DNA of 64,000 nucleotides from Levilactobacillus brevis (GTDB lineage Bacteria; Bacillota; Bacilli; Lactobacillales; Lactobacillaceae): positions 1,736,001-1,800,000 of the forward strand of contig CP032931.1 in assembly GCA_003666485.1 (NCBI GenBank), read 5' to 3'. The notes beneath the pieces are model-generated. The model was not told the DNA's origin, did no database searches, and worked only from the letters and a program-made list of their open reading frames with translations. Each line of letters opens with the position of its first letter. Positions within the stretch are counted from its first letter, which is position 1. Positions 13,173-22,483 of the stretch are shown here, piece after piece. Position numbers and translations under genes: made by a program.

Positions 13173-14965
13173 AAGCAGAGGTTTGGGCTGCAGTCTGTGG
13201 GGCGGTTCGTGATGAACTCGATGTCCGGTTAATGCTGGACTACTTGCTACGTTGCCGCGCGGCCGGCACGATTCAGGGGATTGTGTTTTCGACTTGGGAA
13301 GGTGAATTAGAGAAGGTGCCAGCCATTGCGGCACTGTTAAAAACGAATAATGTCACGGTTGTTAGAACGCCGCCCATTGATGGGGTCGTCGGCAATATTA
13401 AAACCAACGCGGTCAACTATTGGCGGCAGGCAACGCAGCTTCAGCGCGCGCTAGACGTTATTCCGGCGGATGCGATCGTTCTTAAAACGCGAACGGATCG
13501 GGCCATGCCCGCGACGCGTCGGTTGGTGGCGATGTTAGCCACGGAAGATCCATTGCCCTTGGTGGAAACCGTCAAGCAGCAGTTGGATTTGCCAGCTTTC
13601 CCAGCGGTCTTTCGGCACCAGGTCGCGGCGTTTCGGCCCCGGACGAATCGTGTATTCCAATTCACAGATTTTGCCTTCATGGGCTACAGCCAAGACCTCA
13701 GGAAGATGTTGAATTTCGAAGTCGCTGAGTTTTATTTTTCTCGGTACTTGAATGCGAACATGCTGTTCTTCATCGTTGCCTTTGTCCGTGATTACCCAAT
13801 TATCACGGACTATGAGCGCCGTATCAAGTATGAGGCGCTGATTCCTGAGCTGGAACGGTACACAGCTGCTGGTGGCAAGCAATTTCCGGCTTTCCTACAG
13901 CGATTTTACGCCGTTTATCTGGGCATATTGGCTACCCACTTCCGATTAGGAAGCTTGTGGCCTCAGGGCTTGGGCAAAGTTGACTTACCTATTGCGTTTG
14001 CGGATTTTTTTCACGACAGTCACCATCATCATTTGCGGGGCTCCAATCTGGGGACCTTGATCAACAGTGCTGAAATTGTGGATGCCTTCATAACGCAATC
14101 CTATCGGCAGCTAGACCAGACGACCCAAACGGTGTTGGCTACCCTGCATCATGCAGACGCAGCAACTTTTGAGCGAGCAACGCCGACTGAGGTCGCGGAA
14201 TTAACGGCGTATCAGAAAAATGCCGATTTCTCGCGCCAACCTTGGCTTCTAGATGGTCAAGTCAACCAGGTTGTACAAGCTGGCAGCTACGTGCAGACGA
14301 TGGCTTATCAGTTCCCGGGAATCTCTCAACAGGAACAGGTGGCTTTGTGGCAGGCGTGTGCTGAAGCCAGTTCAACGAATCGCGTTTTGCTAGACTTCTG
14401 GGTCACTCATCAGATTTTGCCGTCAGATTCAGCCGCCTACCTGGCCAGTGGTGCCAAGGATGGCGAGTCGTTGAGCATCTTAACGATGATGCGGTTACTC
14501 CGGCAAGGATATCTGGATGAAAATGATGCGGCTGAAATCTTGCGGGTCAATAATACGCAGGCAAAGTTAAAGCGGCAACATCGCGGGGGAAACATTCAGG
14601 TGACGTGTTACGTCTTAAACCGGGTCTTGTATTTACAAGCCAAGGGAGAAAAAATTCCCCGGGAACTAGATAAGCAGGTTGACTATTATTTCCGCCGTTA
14701 TATGACGGGGCAAGTCAGTGACGAAATAAAAAAGGCACTCTATCAGCGCCCAGAACAGTTAGCAAAGCTATTTGATCGGCAAATTGCCCACGCGATTGCG
14801 ATCAAGAAGCCAGTCGTACATCGGCGGTTAATTGAGCTAGCACTGGAGTTGACGGGTCAGCGAAAGTATTGGGAACTGCTACAGCCGTTGTTCACTGACA
14901 AAGACACGTTGGTGCAAGGCGTTTACACCTACGCGGTGGCGAATGGGCTTTTAATTCGAGAGTAA
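13169..14965 (+). CDS. WavE-like glycan-synthesis protein 1
   Basis: 598 residues. The N-terminal 230 resemble the WavE lipopolysaccharide-synthesis family: VCGAVRDELDV, IVFSTWEGE, NYWRQATQLQRAL, VLKTRTDRA and FQFTDFAFMGYS follow the spacing of its glycosyltransferase-like core. The remaining roughly 350 residues are a mostly helical region that I cannot assign. No membrane segment is seen. Its start overlaps the nucleotidyltransferase stop, and a paralogue follows immediately. Likely transfers a sugar or phospho-group to the SD-protein glycan or another surface polymer. Confidence 0.75.
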   Translation: MKAEVWAAVCGAVRDELDVRLMLDYLLRCRAAGTIQGIVFSTWEGELEKVPAIAALLKTNNVTVVRTPPIDGVVGNIKTNAVNYWRQATQLQRALDVIPADAIVLKTRTDRAMPATRRLVAMLATEDPLPLVETVKQQLDLPAFPAVFRHQVAAFRPRTNRVFQFTDFAFMGYSQDLRKMLNFEVAEFYFSRYLNANMLFFIVAFVRDYPIITDYERRIKYEALIPELERYTAAGGKQFPAFLQRFYAVYLGILATHFRLGSLWPQGLGKVDLPIAFADFFHDSHHHHLRGSNLGTLINSAEIVDAFITQSYRQLDQTTQTVLATLHHADAATFERATPTEVAELTAYQKNADFSRQPWLLDGQVNQVVQAGSYVQTMAYQFPGISQQEQVALWQACAEASSTNRVLLDFWVTHQILPSDSAAYLASGAKDGESLSILTMMRLLRQGYLDENDAAEILRVNNTQAKLKRQHRGGNIQVTCYVLNRVLYLQAKGEKIPRELDKQVDYYFRRYMTGQVSDEIKKALYQRPEQLAKLFDRQIAHAIAIKKPVVHRRLIELALELTGQRKYWELLQPLFTDKDTLVQGVYTYAVANGLLIRE

Positions 14966-14988
14966 GATTATTTGAGGGAGTGACTGTC

Positions 14989-16833
14989 ATGCGGTCTGTA
15001 TGGGCAATGGTTTGTGGGACCATTCGGGATCAAGTTGATTTTAGTTTGATGATGGATTATTTGTTGCGTTGTCGGGAACGGGGCGGTATCCAAGGCATTG
15101 TTGTGAGTACCTGGGAACATGAATTTGACCAGCTAGGTGATTTACAGGCCAGGCTGGTCCAAAATGACGTAGCCATTGTGATGTCGCCAACCAACGATAA
15201 GATGGTGGCGAACATGCAGGCCAATTCAGTCAACTACTGGCGACAGGCCAAGCAAATGCAAGCAGCCTTAGACCTGATTCCGACTGATGCAATCGTGATT
15301 AAGACGCGGACGGACCGTGCGTTGCCCGCAACGAAGCGATTGGTCAAGATGCTGGATGAGGCGGACCCGTTACCACTGGTGGCCGAGGTCGTCGCGACGA
15401 AAAAGTTACCGGCAATTCCGCAGGTGTTTACCCATCAAATTGCGATCTTTAAAGCCAGGACGGGCCGTATTCTGCAGTTTACTGATTTTGCATTTATGGG
15501 ATACAGCCCAGATATTCGGAAATTAATTAACTTCGACATTGCTGACCTGACGTTTACGCGGGGAATCGTGGCCAACATTCAGTTCTTCATTTACCCGTTT
15601 ATCAGGGACTACCCAATCATTCGTGATTACTATCGGGTAATCAATTTTTACCCGTTGTTAAAGGATCTGGCCACCTATACAGAAAATGGGGGAACGGCTT
15701 TTCCGAAGTTCTTTACGCGATTTTATGCCGTCTACTTTGCGGTACTAGCCAGTCATTTTCGAATTGGGAGCTTGCGCAATGCCGACCAATTGGGCAAGAT
15801 CACGCCACCCATTGAGTTTGCGGATCTCTTTCACTCGGGTCAGGGGAAACACTTGGTTCACGATGCCTTAGGCGTCACGTTTAATTCGCAAGCCATCGTG
15901 GATCAATTCATGCAGCAGCCGACTGCCCCAGTAGAGCAACCGAGCGCGACCCAGCACTGGTGGCAGAAGAAAAAGGCCAGCGAACCAGTGCCACCCGTGG
16001 TGCAGCAGGCAGCAACTAAGCAGGTGTTAACGACGCTCCGCCACTTGTCGCCGGTGGTGCTGGATCGGGTGACCAACGAGGAGCTCTCAGAGCTGAAACA
16101 GTTTGCTGGTGATCAGGCATTCTCACCACATCATTGGCTCCGCGTGCAACGGCCGATTTTGGCCGAACAGGCCGTGCCCTATGTGGCCTCCTTACGATAC
16201 GCGTTGCCGGGAATCAGTGAGGCGGAGCAGGCAGATCTGTGGCACCAATGTGAGGAAAGCACGAGTGCTAATCAAGTGCTCTATGACTACTGGATGGCCC
16301 ACGATATCCGCCCCAAGGACGCACCGGCCTATTTAATGAGTACCGCGCGAACGGACAATCGCTTTAGTATCTTAACGGTGACCCGACTGCTGCGGCAGGG
16401 ACTGGTGGATGAGAACACGAAGGCTGAGATCTTACGGATCAACAATTTCTTTGGCAGCTTTCATGTGCGTCACGGTCGGATGAATGCCGAGATTGCCTGT
16501 TACACGTTGGCACGTTACTTGTATTTAAGTGAAAATGAGCTGCCCATTCCCGCGATGGCCGAGGAACAGACAGGGTATGCCTTTAAGCGCTTCTTGCCAG
16601 GAGAATTTGATACGTTCAAGTCCTTGCTAAAACAACCGCAAGAAAAAATGATCGCGTTTTTTGATGAAGCCATTGCCAGCCGAAAGGGGCACCCACGACA
16701 GCGGGTCATCGAAATGGCTTTGGAAGTGACGCATGAAGAGAAGTATTGGCAATTGCTCGAGCCCTTATTCAATGGTCGGTTCGCCGGCTACGAATATGCC
16801 TATCGATATGGGGTTAAGTGGCAGTTGATTTAA
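14989..16833 (+). CDS. WavE-like glycan-synthesis protein 2
   Basis: 614 residues from ATG 14989, chosen because GGGAG lies eight bases upstream. It is a clear paralogue of the preceding gene along its whole length (WAMVCGTIRDQVDFSLMMDY, IVVSTWEHEFD, VIKTRTDRA, FTDFAFMGYS, and the C-terminal block with ILTVTRLLRQGLVDEN). It carries an extra Pro/Gln/Lys-rich insert around residues 310-345 between the two domains. The tandem pair suggests successive or alternative additions to one acceptor. Confidence 0.75.
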   Translation: MRSVWAMVCGTIRDQVDFSLMMDYLLRCRERGGIQGIVVSTWEHEFDQLGDLQARLVQNDVAIVMSPTNDKMVANMQANSVNYWRQAKQMQAALDLIPTDAIVIKTRTDRALPATKRLVKMLDEADPLPLVAEVVATKKLPAIPQVFTHQIAIFKARTGRILQFTDFAFMGYSPDIRKLINFDIADLTFTRGIVANIQFFIYPFIRDYPIIRDYYRVINFYPLLKDLATYTENGGTAFPKFFTRFYAVYFAVLASHFRIGSLRNADQLGKITPPIEFADLFHSGQGKHLVHDALGVTFNSQAIVDQFMQQPTAPVEQPSATQHWWQKKKASEPVPPVVQQAATKQVLTTLRHLSPVVLDRVTNEELSELKQFAGDQAFSPHHWLRVQRPILAEQAVPYVASLRYALPGISEAEQADLWHQCEESTSANQVLYDYWMAHDIRPKDAPAYLMSTARTDNRFSILTVTRLLRQGLVDENTKAEILRINNFFGSFHVRHGRMNAEIACYTLARYLYLSENELPIPAMAEEQTGYAFKRFLPGEFDTFKSLLKQPQEKMIAFFDEAIASRKGHPRQRVIEMALEVTHEEKYWQLLEPLFNGRFAGYEYAYRYGVKWQLI

Positions 16834-16861
16834 CGTAAATGTTTTTTTGGGAGGGACAGTT

Positions 16862-19800
16862 GTGGCAGAGCTTAGCATGCAGGAAATTCAGAAAATCGTT
16901 GGGGGTAAATGGGTGGTGGCACCTCAGACACCCACGGCCTTAATTCAACACTATGGCCTTTATGCGTCCGAGATTAAACGCGATATCGGTCAAAATAATT
17001 TATTCTTTGCAATGTCTTTAGAGAATTGGCGCAAGGGCACGAAGAATAGCGGGGTCTATCGGAATACGTTTCAGGACAATCATTTTAGAGTGAAAAAGTT
17101 AGCGCCCTATTTGGCAATGGCCATCGTGGAGCACCCCGTCACTGATAGCGACGTGCCCCAGCTTCAGGTCACAGATGCTTATCAGGCCATGGAAAAGATT
17201 TTGCGTGCGCGTGTGCCAGCTTATCAGGGGAAAATCGTTGGGGTAACGGGTTCTGTGGGTAAAAGTACCACGAAAACGTTGATTGCTGATCTGTTAGCGC
17301 ACTTAGGGCCAACGGCAAGCTCTGTCGGCAATAACAACTCGCGAACGAGCGCCAAGATTCAGGCGCTCAATCACGAGGAGGGCGACTATAATGTTTTGGA
17401 ATTAGCCGCGATGGCGTTTGAGTACAATGAGCCAGATGCGCCGAGAATTGGCGTGGCTTCCGTGATTCCCTTTGACCTGGCCGTATTGACCCAGGTGGAT
17501 GCGGGCCAAAAGGGCTGGGATCCCCGCCGGACTGCGGAAGTCAAGACGCGCATGGGAGCTGGCCTCCGTGCTGGCGCACCATTTTTGGTGAATTCGGCGA
17601 TTAAAAATTTGGCAGAAACAGTTGAATTTGTGCATCGCTATACAGACAACCTCGTTACCTACGGCGTTAGTGACGGCAGCGACTATCAAGGGACGGTGAC
17701 AGACGATGGGCAGCTTCACTTGACCTACCATGGTGCGCCCTTAGCCCAGGTGGATGCGGCCGGTCTGGATGAGGGGATGGTCGCCGATATGATTGGGGCC
17801 TTGGCGGCTTATCATTTATTGGGTGGCAAAATGACACCGGCAGTTTTGAAAGCGTTCAGTGAGCAGTGTGCCCAAACCAGTACCCGGGTCATCAGTCGCT
17901 TTCAAGCCAATGGCCATCAGGTGACGATCGTTGACGATACCCATAACGCAGAATTGCTGTCGATTAAGAACTTTATTAAGTATGCCAAGCATTATCAGAC
18001 CAATCCGTCCACGAAGAAGGTCTTTATTGAGGGCCGGGTAATTAATCTCCGAAACATTTCGGTGAAGACCCATACCGAAGTGGTCCACCTCCTAAATCAA
18101 GCGCAGTTTGACGATTACTATTTGTACGGTCCAGAAATGGACTGGGTCACGCCGGCAGCTGATTTTGCCAGCTTTGCGGGCTACTTTACAACGCCAGACG
18201 AGGTGACCAGAGCGATTGCCAAAGAAGCTGATAGCGACCTGGTGATCTTCATCAAGGGGGATAGTCGAAATAGCTCGATTGACCGGATTGCCCAGAACCT
18301 GACTGATAACTTGGCCTATTATGCCGCGGCGGATAGTGCCTTTGCGGTAAGTACAGGGCAGCCGAACGCACAGGCCTATAGTCGTTATGGCGTCGGACGC
18401 TTGCTCATTGTTCTTAAGATGTTAGAACAAATTGCGGCCGGAAACTTACGACTGACGGACAAAATCGCGATAACCAATGAGATGCCTAAGGACCATAGCC
18501 AACGCAAGATTGGTCTAACGAAGGGACAAAAAATATCGGTCCTTGAGCTCTTGAACTTGGCCATCGTCACGTCTGCGCCAGACGTTGTGACGAATTTGGC
18601 GGAATATTTGTACGGCCGTCATTCGCGAGAGATCGTTCAGCATTTACGACAACAGGCAAAGGAACTGGGTCTCTCTGAGATGACGGTGACCAATATTACG
18701 GGCCGACCAGGAAAAGTGGCCCAACGGACTTATCTGAGTGATCTGCAGCGCATTGGGGCAGCCTACACGCAGCTGCCGAATGGCGTGTTTAGTTTGTTGC
18801 ATGAACAACAGGTGATGTTTAACGGTAAATTTTATCATAAGCGCACGCAACTGGTTAAGACGGGAAAAGTCGTCGGCGCGATTTTCTGTGATTGGCGGGA
18901 ACACGCTGGCCTTTACTTCACCCAAAATGGCCAGGAGAAGCAGGCTATTGCAGTTGTTAATAGTCCCCATCAGGGATACGCCGATGCGGTGGTCGAGGAT
19001 TGGGTGGATACGCATGAGACCAGCCTCAGCCAGCAGCCAGCAACCACAGCGGTTCGTCTGCAAACGCCGGTGATCAATCTGTTAGCGGATACCTATTTTG
19101 GTGAAGACTACAGTCGCCGGCGCCAACGGCATGGACAACAAGATGCGCTCCAGAAGTATGGGTACGGGCATTCGTTTGACAAAATCGGCAAGTTCTTTAC
19201 GCCGGACGCGTACAATATCCTAAATTTTGAGGCTGTTTTTGCAGCGGGCACTAGTCCCCTGGATAACGTCAAACCGTTTGTTTTGGATGCACGAGCGGCG
19301 CCAACCCTGGCAGAATTTGGGCAACACAACTTTAATCTGGCAATGCTAGGCAATAACCACGCCAATGATTATGGCCCGCAGGCGTTGACACAGACCTTGG
19401 CCGCGTTTGATGCGGCAGGAATGGCGACCATTGGTGCGGGTGAAAATCGATTGGCAAGTCGGAAGTTCATGACGTTTACGTATCGTGATCAGCAAGTTGC
19501 CTTGTTCAACGGTTACTGGTATCGGAATCCCGCCTATAATCTATTTGATTTTTATGCGAAGGCCGACCATGCGGGGGTCAACTGCTTGGACACCCTGATG
19601 ATAACGGATGTGCAGCGCTACAAGCAAGATCATCCGCAAGCCAAGGTCATCGTCAGTGCACACTGGGGGACCGATTATGGCGAGGTCAAGGATGCCCAGC
19701 GAGCCACAGCCCGGCGATTAGTCGATGCTGGTGCGGACCTGATTATTGGCCACGGCCCGCATCGCTTGCAACCCATCACTTACTTGGGGGATGCGCCCGT

Positions 19801-20065
19801 TTTCTACAGTATTGGTAATGGCGTGTTTAATAACAACGGTGAGTTTAAGAAGCGCGACGTGCCGCCATACGCAGCGATTGTCCGGATCAATTTAGAAAAG
19901 CAAGAAGTCTACTGGTGTCCCATCTATGCGGACAATTTGGAAACGTTCTGGCAACCGGATTTCGTTTCGGATGCGGATTTTGCCACGGTCCGCGAATTCA
20001 ACGGGCCTAAGTTCAAAGCTATTCAATTAGAAGACGGCATCAATGCCTTGGTCGTGCCGTTTTAG
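16862..20065 (+). CDS. Mur ligase / PBP5-like / CapA triple-domain fusion
   Basis: 1,067 residues from GTG 16862 (GGGAGG just upstream). Residues about 100-480 are a Mur-ligase/CapB-like ATP-dependent amide ligase with the P-loop GVTGSVGKSTTK. Residues about 490-715 follow the D-Ala-D-Ala carboxypeptidase (PBP5) fold, but the SxxK nucleophile region reads GVGRL and SxN reads SAP; only KTG (near 665) remains. Residues about 735-1040 are a CapA/PgsA-type metallophosphatase-like domain with LGNNHANDYG, SAHWGTDYG and IGHGPHRLQP. CapB/CapA pairs make gamma-linked amino-acid polymers in other bacteria. The fusion could add amino acids to the surface glycan; that is inference. No signal peptide is apparent. 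Confidence 0.85.
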   Translation: MAELSMQEIQKIVGGKWVVAPQTPTALIQHYGLYASEIKRDIGQNNLFFAMSLENWRKGTKNSGVYRNTFQDNHFRVKKLAPYLAMAIVEHPVTDSDVPQLQVTDAYQAMEKILRARVPAYQGKIVGVTGSVGKSTTKTLIADLLAHLGPTASSVGNNNSRTSAKIQALNHEEGDYNVLELAAMAFEYNEPDAPRIGVASVIPFDLAVLTQVDAGQKGWDPRRTAEVKTRMGAGLRAGAPFLVNSAIKNLAETVEFVHRYTDNLVTYGVSDGSDYQGTVTDDGQLHLTYHGAPLAQVDAAGLDEGMVADMIGALAAYHLLGGKMTPAVLKAFSEQCAQTSTRVISRFQANGHQVTIVDDTHNAELLSIKNFIKYAKHYQTNPSTKKVFIEGRVINLRNISVKTHTEVVHLLNQAQFDDYYLYGPEMDWVTPAADFASFAGYFTTPDEVTRAIAKEADSDLVIFIKGDSRNSSIDRIAQNLTDNLAYYAAADSAFAVSTGQPNAQAYSRYGVGRLLIVLKMLEQIAAGNLRLTDKIAITNEMPKDHSQRKIGLTKGQKISVLELLNLAIVTSAPDVVTNLAEYLYGRHSREIVQHLRQQAKELGLSEMTVTNITGRPGKVAQRTYLSDLQRIGAAYTQLPNGVFSLLHEQQVMFNGKFYHKRTQLVKTGKVVGAIFCDWREHAGLYFTQNGQEKQAIAVVNSPHQGYADAVVEDWVDTHETSLSQQPATTAVRLQTPVINLLADTYFGEDYSRRRQRHGQQDALQKYGYGHSFDKIGKFFTPDAYNILNFEAVFAAGTSPLDNVKPFVLDARAAPTLAEFGQHNFNLAMLGNNHANDYGPQALTQTLAAFDAAGMATIGAGENRLASRKFMTFTYRDQQVALFNGYWYRNPAYNLFDFYAKADHAGVNCLDTLMITDVQRYKQDHPQAKVIVSAHWGTDYGEVKDAQRATARRLVDAGADLIIGHGPHRLQPITYLGDAPVFYSIGNGVFNNNGEFKKRDVPPYAAIVRINLEKQEVYWCPIYADNLETFWQPDFVSDADFATVREFNGPKFKAIQLEDGINALVVPF

Positions 20066-20091
20066 GTGAGGCCAGTTTTGGGGGAATGCGT

Positions 20092-20964
20092 ATGAAAGCA
20101 GTCAAGAAGCTGGTGTTCTTCATCATTATCGTTGCCGTGGTCGGTGGCGCAATGTGGGGGATGACCAAGATGTATGCGGCCATGTTCGGTAATAACCACT
20201 ATTACCAACGAACGCGGGCGCAGACGACACAGGATGGCTTGATCAATGCGAAGTTGGTCTCGGCAAAGCACTTAAAAGCCTTGACGGCGTTGACGCACGG
20301 GACACGGTATACCGGCAATACTAGCCTGGACCAAGCGGCGGTGACGTATCGTTATCGCGTGGGCAAGAACAATATCAGTAATTTTGTCGGCAAGTCACAG
20401 ACGTTACACCTGTATACGACATCTAAACTGATGACCAAGCCAATGGTACGAGATGCTGCGACGTTCTGGAATACCTTGGCCGGGCAGACGGTCGTCACCG
20501 TGGTTGATCAGGCCAAGCAAAGTGATGAAGTGATTCATGATAAGCAAGATAAGACGAAGTCGTTGGGCGGGCAAACCTACGACCGACAGGGGATGGTGTT
20601 CTATCCCGCGAACTGGCGATCCATCGGGCTGACCGCAGCTGAGAAACAGGATTGGCACGAAGCTGTTTTGATTCGGGAGATTGGCCATGCGCTGGGCATC
20701 CCCAGTTTAGGCGGTGGCGCGCAGGGTACCAATGCGTGGACGGCTGGTAAATTGGGTTCGGAGGTCATGGGGTATTGGTCGGTCGGCCATGACGCGCCCG
20801 CTGTCAATCAGCAGGGCGTGAAGAGTACCGCGATGGACGGGGCCGCACTGGCACTAGCCGGACTGAGTTGGCAGCGGCCACAACGACTGGCCACGTGGGT
20901 CTATACCACGCAGACACCGGTCGTCACCTACCATAACGGACGGATCTGGTCGACGGTTAAGTAG
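20092..20964 (+). CDS. Membrane-anchored zincin-like protein with incomplete zinc site
   Basis: 290 residues. Start ATG 20092 is spaced well from GGGGG; an ATG six bases upstream is possible. An N-terminal hydrophobic segment (about 5-25) is an uncleaved signal anchor, placing the rest outside the cell. The region IREIGHALGIP followed by VMGYW matches the metzincin/matrixin pattern HExxHxxGxxH plus Met-turn, but the first His is Arg195 and the third position is Ser205; Glu196 and His199 remain. It is probably not an active zinc protease of the usual kind. It is the last gene of the island and may bind the exported SD protein or its glycan. Confidence 0.78.
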   Translation: MKAVKKLVFFIIIVAVVGGAMWGMTKMYAAMFGNNHYYQRTRAQTTQDGLINAKLVSAKHLKALTALTHGTRYTGNTSLDQAAVTYRYRVGKNNISNFVGKSQTLHLYTTSKLMTKPMVRDAATFWNTLAGQTVVTVVDQAKQSDEVIHDKQDKTKSLGGQTYDRQGMVFYPANWRSIGLTAAEKQDWHEAVLIREIGHALGIPSLGGGAQGTNAWTAGKLGSEVMGYWSVGHDAPAVNQQGVKSTAMDGAALALAGLSWQRPQRLATWVYTTQTPVVTYHNGRIWSTVK

Positions 20965-21093
20965 TATCAATGTGATTGGGCAAGCGAACAAAGTAGGTGG
21001 CTGTCAGTCATGAAAAGCAGGCATAGCAGGGAATACGGTCCCTGAACAGTGTCTGAGCGACAACTCGGTGACTGAAGGGGGTTCGCGACACAG

Positions 21094-21138
21094 AAAAAGG
21101 CGATTGCTAGCGGCATTGAGCCGGGCAATCGCCTTTTT
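21094..21138 (+). terminator. Intrinsic terminator closing the SD-modification island
   Basis: The perfect 14-bp arms AAAAAGGCGATTGC and GCAATCGCCTTTTT flank a 17-base loop and have A and T tracts on either side, so it could work in both directions. Confidence 0.85.
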
Positions 21139-21225
21139 GGGGTGTGATGAACAAGTTGAAAGTCGAATTTAAGGTGTTGATTCCTAGAACGACAGTGTTC
21201 TGTCCCCTAAAATTAGTGAGACCAT

Positions 21226-21645
21226 GGTGGCCTGAGAAGCGGTCTTCCAGCTTACTGGAAAGCCTGATGAAACTTGCCAGTCTTTCAAGTTGTCCCACGG
21301 TGTAGGCTGAGATAAAACGTGCGGCTTCCACCGTTATCACAGCGACCTACGTCACTGACTGCTTCCGGTTGCGTCGGTGATTACCCACAAAGTTGACAGG
21401 AACATTGCTGTAGTGGGTAACGTTCAGCTACATTAGTGGGTAGTCTGCCACGTAGCCGAGAGTGAGCTAAATTTGGACTCAGCCGTGGGAGTTTTCAAGT
21501 GCACTACTTGGAAACTGGCGTCTTCGAGACGTGATTTTCGGCTCGAAGCGAGGTTGAAGACCGCCTTTTGGCTTCGACCGGTCCTTCCCACAGCGTCACG
21601 GTCCAAATTTGGCGAACGGTAAGGCGGCCAGCTCAGACCATGTAA
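21226..21645 (+). repeat. Composite intergenic repeat, copy 1 (worn A module plus B module)
   Basis: An eroded A module lies at about 21226-21315 (CCTGAGAAGCGGTCTTCC...GTCTTTCAAGTTGTCCCACGG). The B module is at 21452-21630. Its outer arms AAATTTGGAC (21469-21478) and GTCCAAATTT (21601-21610) pair perfectly. An inner hairpin AGTTTTCAAGT / ACTTGGAAACT lies at 21490-21516. No gene is seen in the 700 bases between the island and cutC. Confidence 0.8.
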
Positions 21646-21667
21646 CCACAAATCACCAATCCTACCG

Positions 21668-22303
21668 TTAGAAGTCTAAGACTTGTGGACCGTAGACCAG
21701 ATTGACCTTTAAGTCAGCGGCCACTTGGGTAGCTTCGGCGGCGGTGATGTCGGCTGGAATCAGCGTTAACCCGTCTGCGTCAGCCAGGCGCTTGCTGGCA
21801 GTCCAGTCCGTGAGGCGGTCCTTGGCGGCGGTGCCAGCACTGAGAACGTGGTCGACGCCTTGGCTAGCTAGCCAGTCTAAAGCGGTGCCTCGGTCTTGGG
21901 GCCGAATGCGGTCGAAGGCCTGGCCAAAGGTGAGCGTCATGCCGCCAGCAGCGGCGATGAGCGTGCTCAACACCTCGACGTCCAGTTGTTGCTGGTCGGT
22001 GAGGGCGCTGATAATCGCGCCATCGACCCCTAATTGCTGGGCTTCCAGCAGGTCGGCTTCCATCATCTTGATTTCCACGCCGTTGTACGGGGCTTGGCCG
22101 CCGCGAGGGGCGATGATCAAGTCTAGGGTCACTTGGTGTTCATGGGCGTAACGCACGGCTTCAGCCATGACGCCCTTGCTAACGGTGGTGCCACCCACAG
22201 CCAGGTTATCGGCTAAGGCGATCCGTTTGGCACCGGCACGAATGGCCGCGGGGAGTTCAGTATAATTTTCCAGTAACGGTTCAACTAAGAGCAAAATCGT
22301 CAT
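21668..22303 (-). CDS. cutC: CutC-family protein
   Basis: A TIM-barrel protein of the CutC family with typical segments LAVGGTTVSKGVM, IAPRGG, MEADLLEAQQLGVDG, LTFGQAFDR and VLSAGTA. CutC was named for copper homeostasis in E. coli, but its biochemical role is uncertain. About 211 residues from ATG 22303; the ribosome site AGAAAGG abuts this ATG, so the TTG nine bases further in, or an upstream TTG at 22327, could be the true start. It is transcribed alone, convergent with the SD island and divergent from the AI-2E permease gene. Confidence 0.88.
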   Translation of the reverse strand: MTILLLVEPLLENYTELPAAIRAGAKRIALADNLAVGGTTVSKGVMAEAVRYAHEHQVTLDLIIAPRGGQAPYNGVEIKMMEADLLEAQQLGVDGAIISALTDQQQLDVEVLSTLIAAAGGMTLTFGQAFDRIRPQDRGTALDWLASQGVDHVLSAGTAAKDRLTDWTASKRLADADGLTLIPADITAAEATQVAADLKVNLVYGPQVLDF

Positions 22304-22483
22304 CCTTTCTTCGCTTGCTTGGCGCAAAGCGGCTAACAGTATGGTACAATATATCCACTCTGGTGGGGATGGCCCCTGATTGATGACAAGGGTGATCGGG
22401 TTAAATGATGCCTGTCACAAAAGGGTAACCATCAACAGATCGGTGTGTTTGACGATCACCCCAGGGATTATTTAAGAGGAGTG

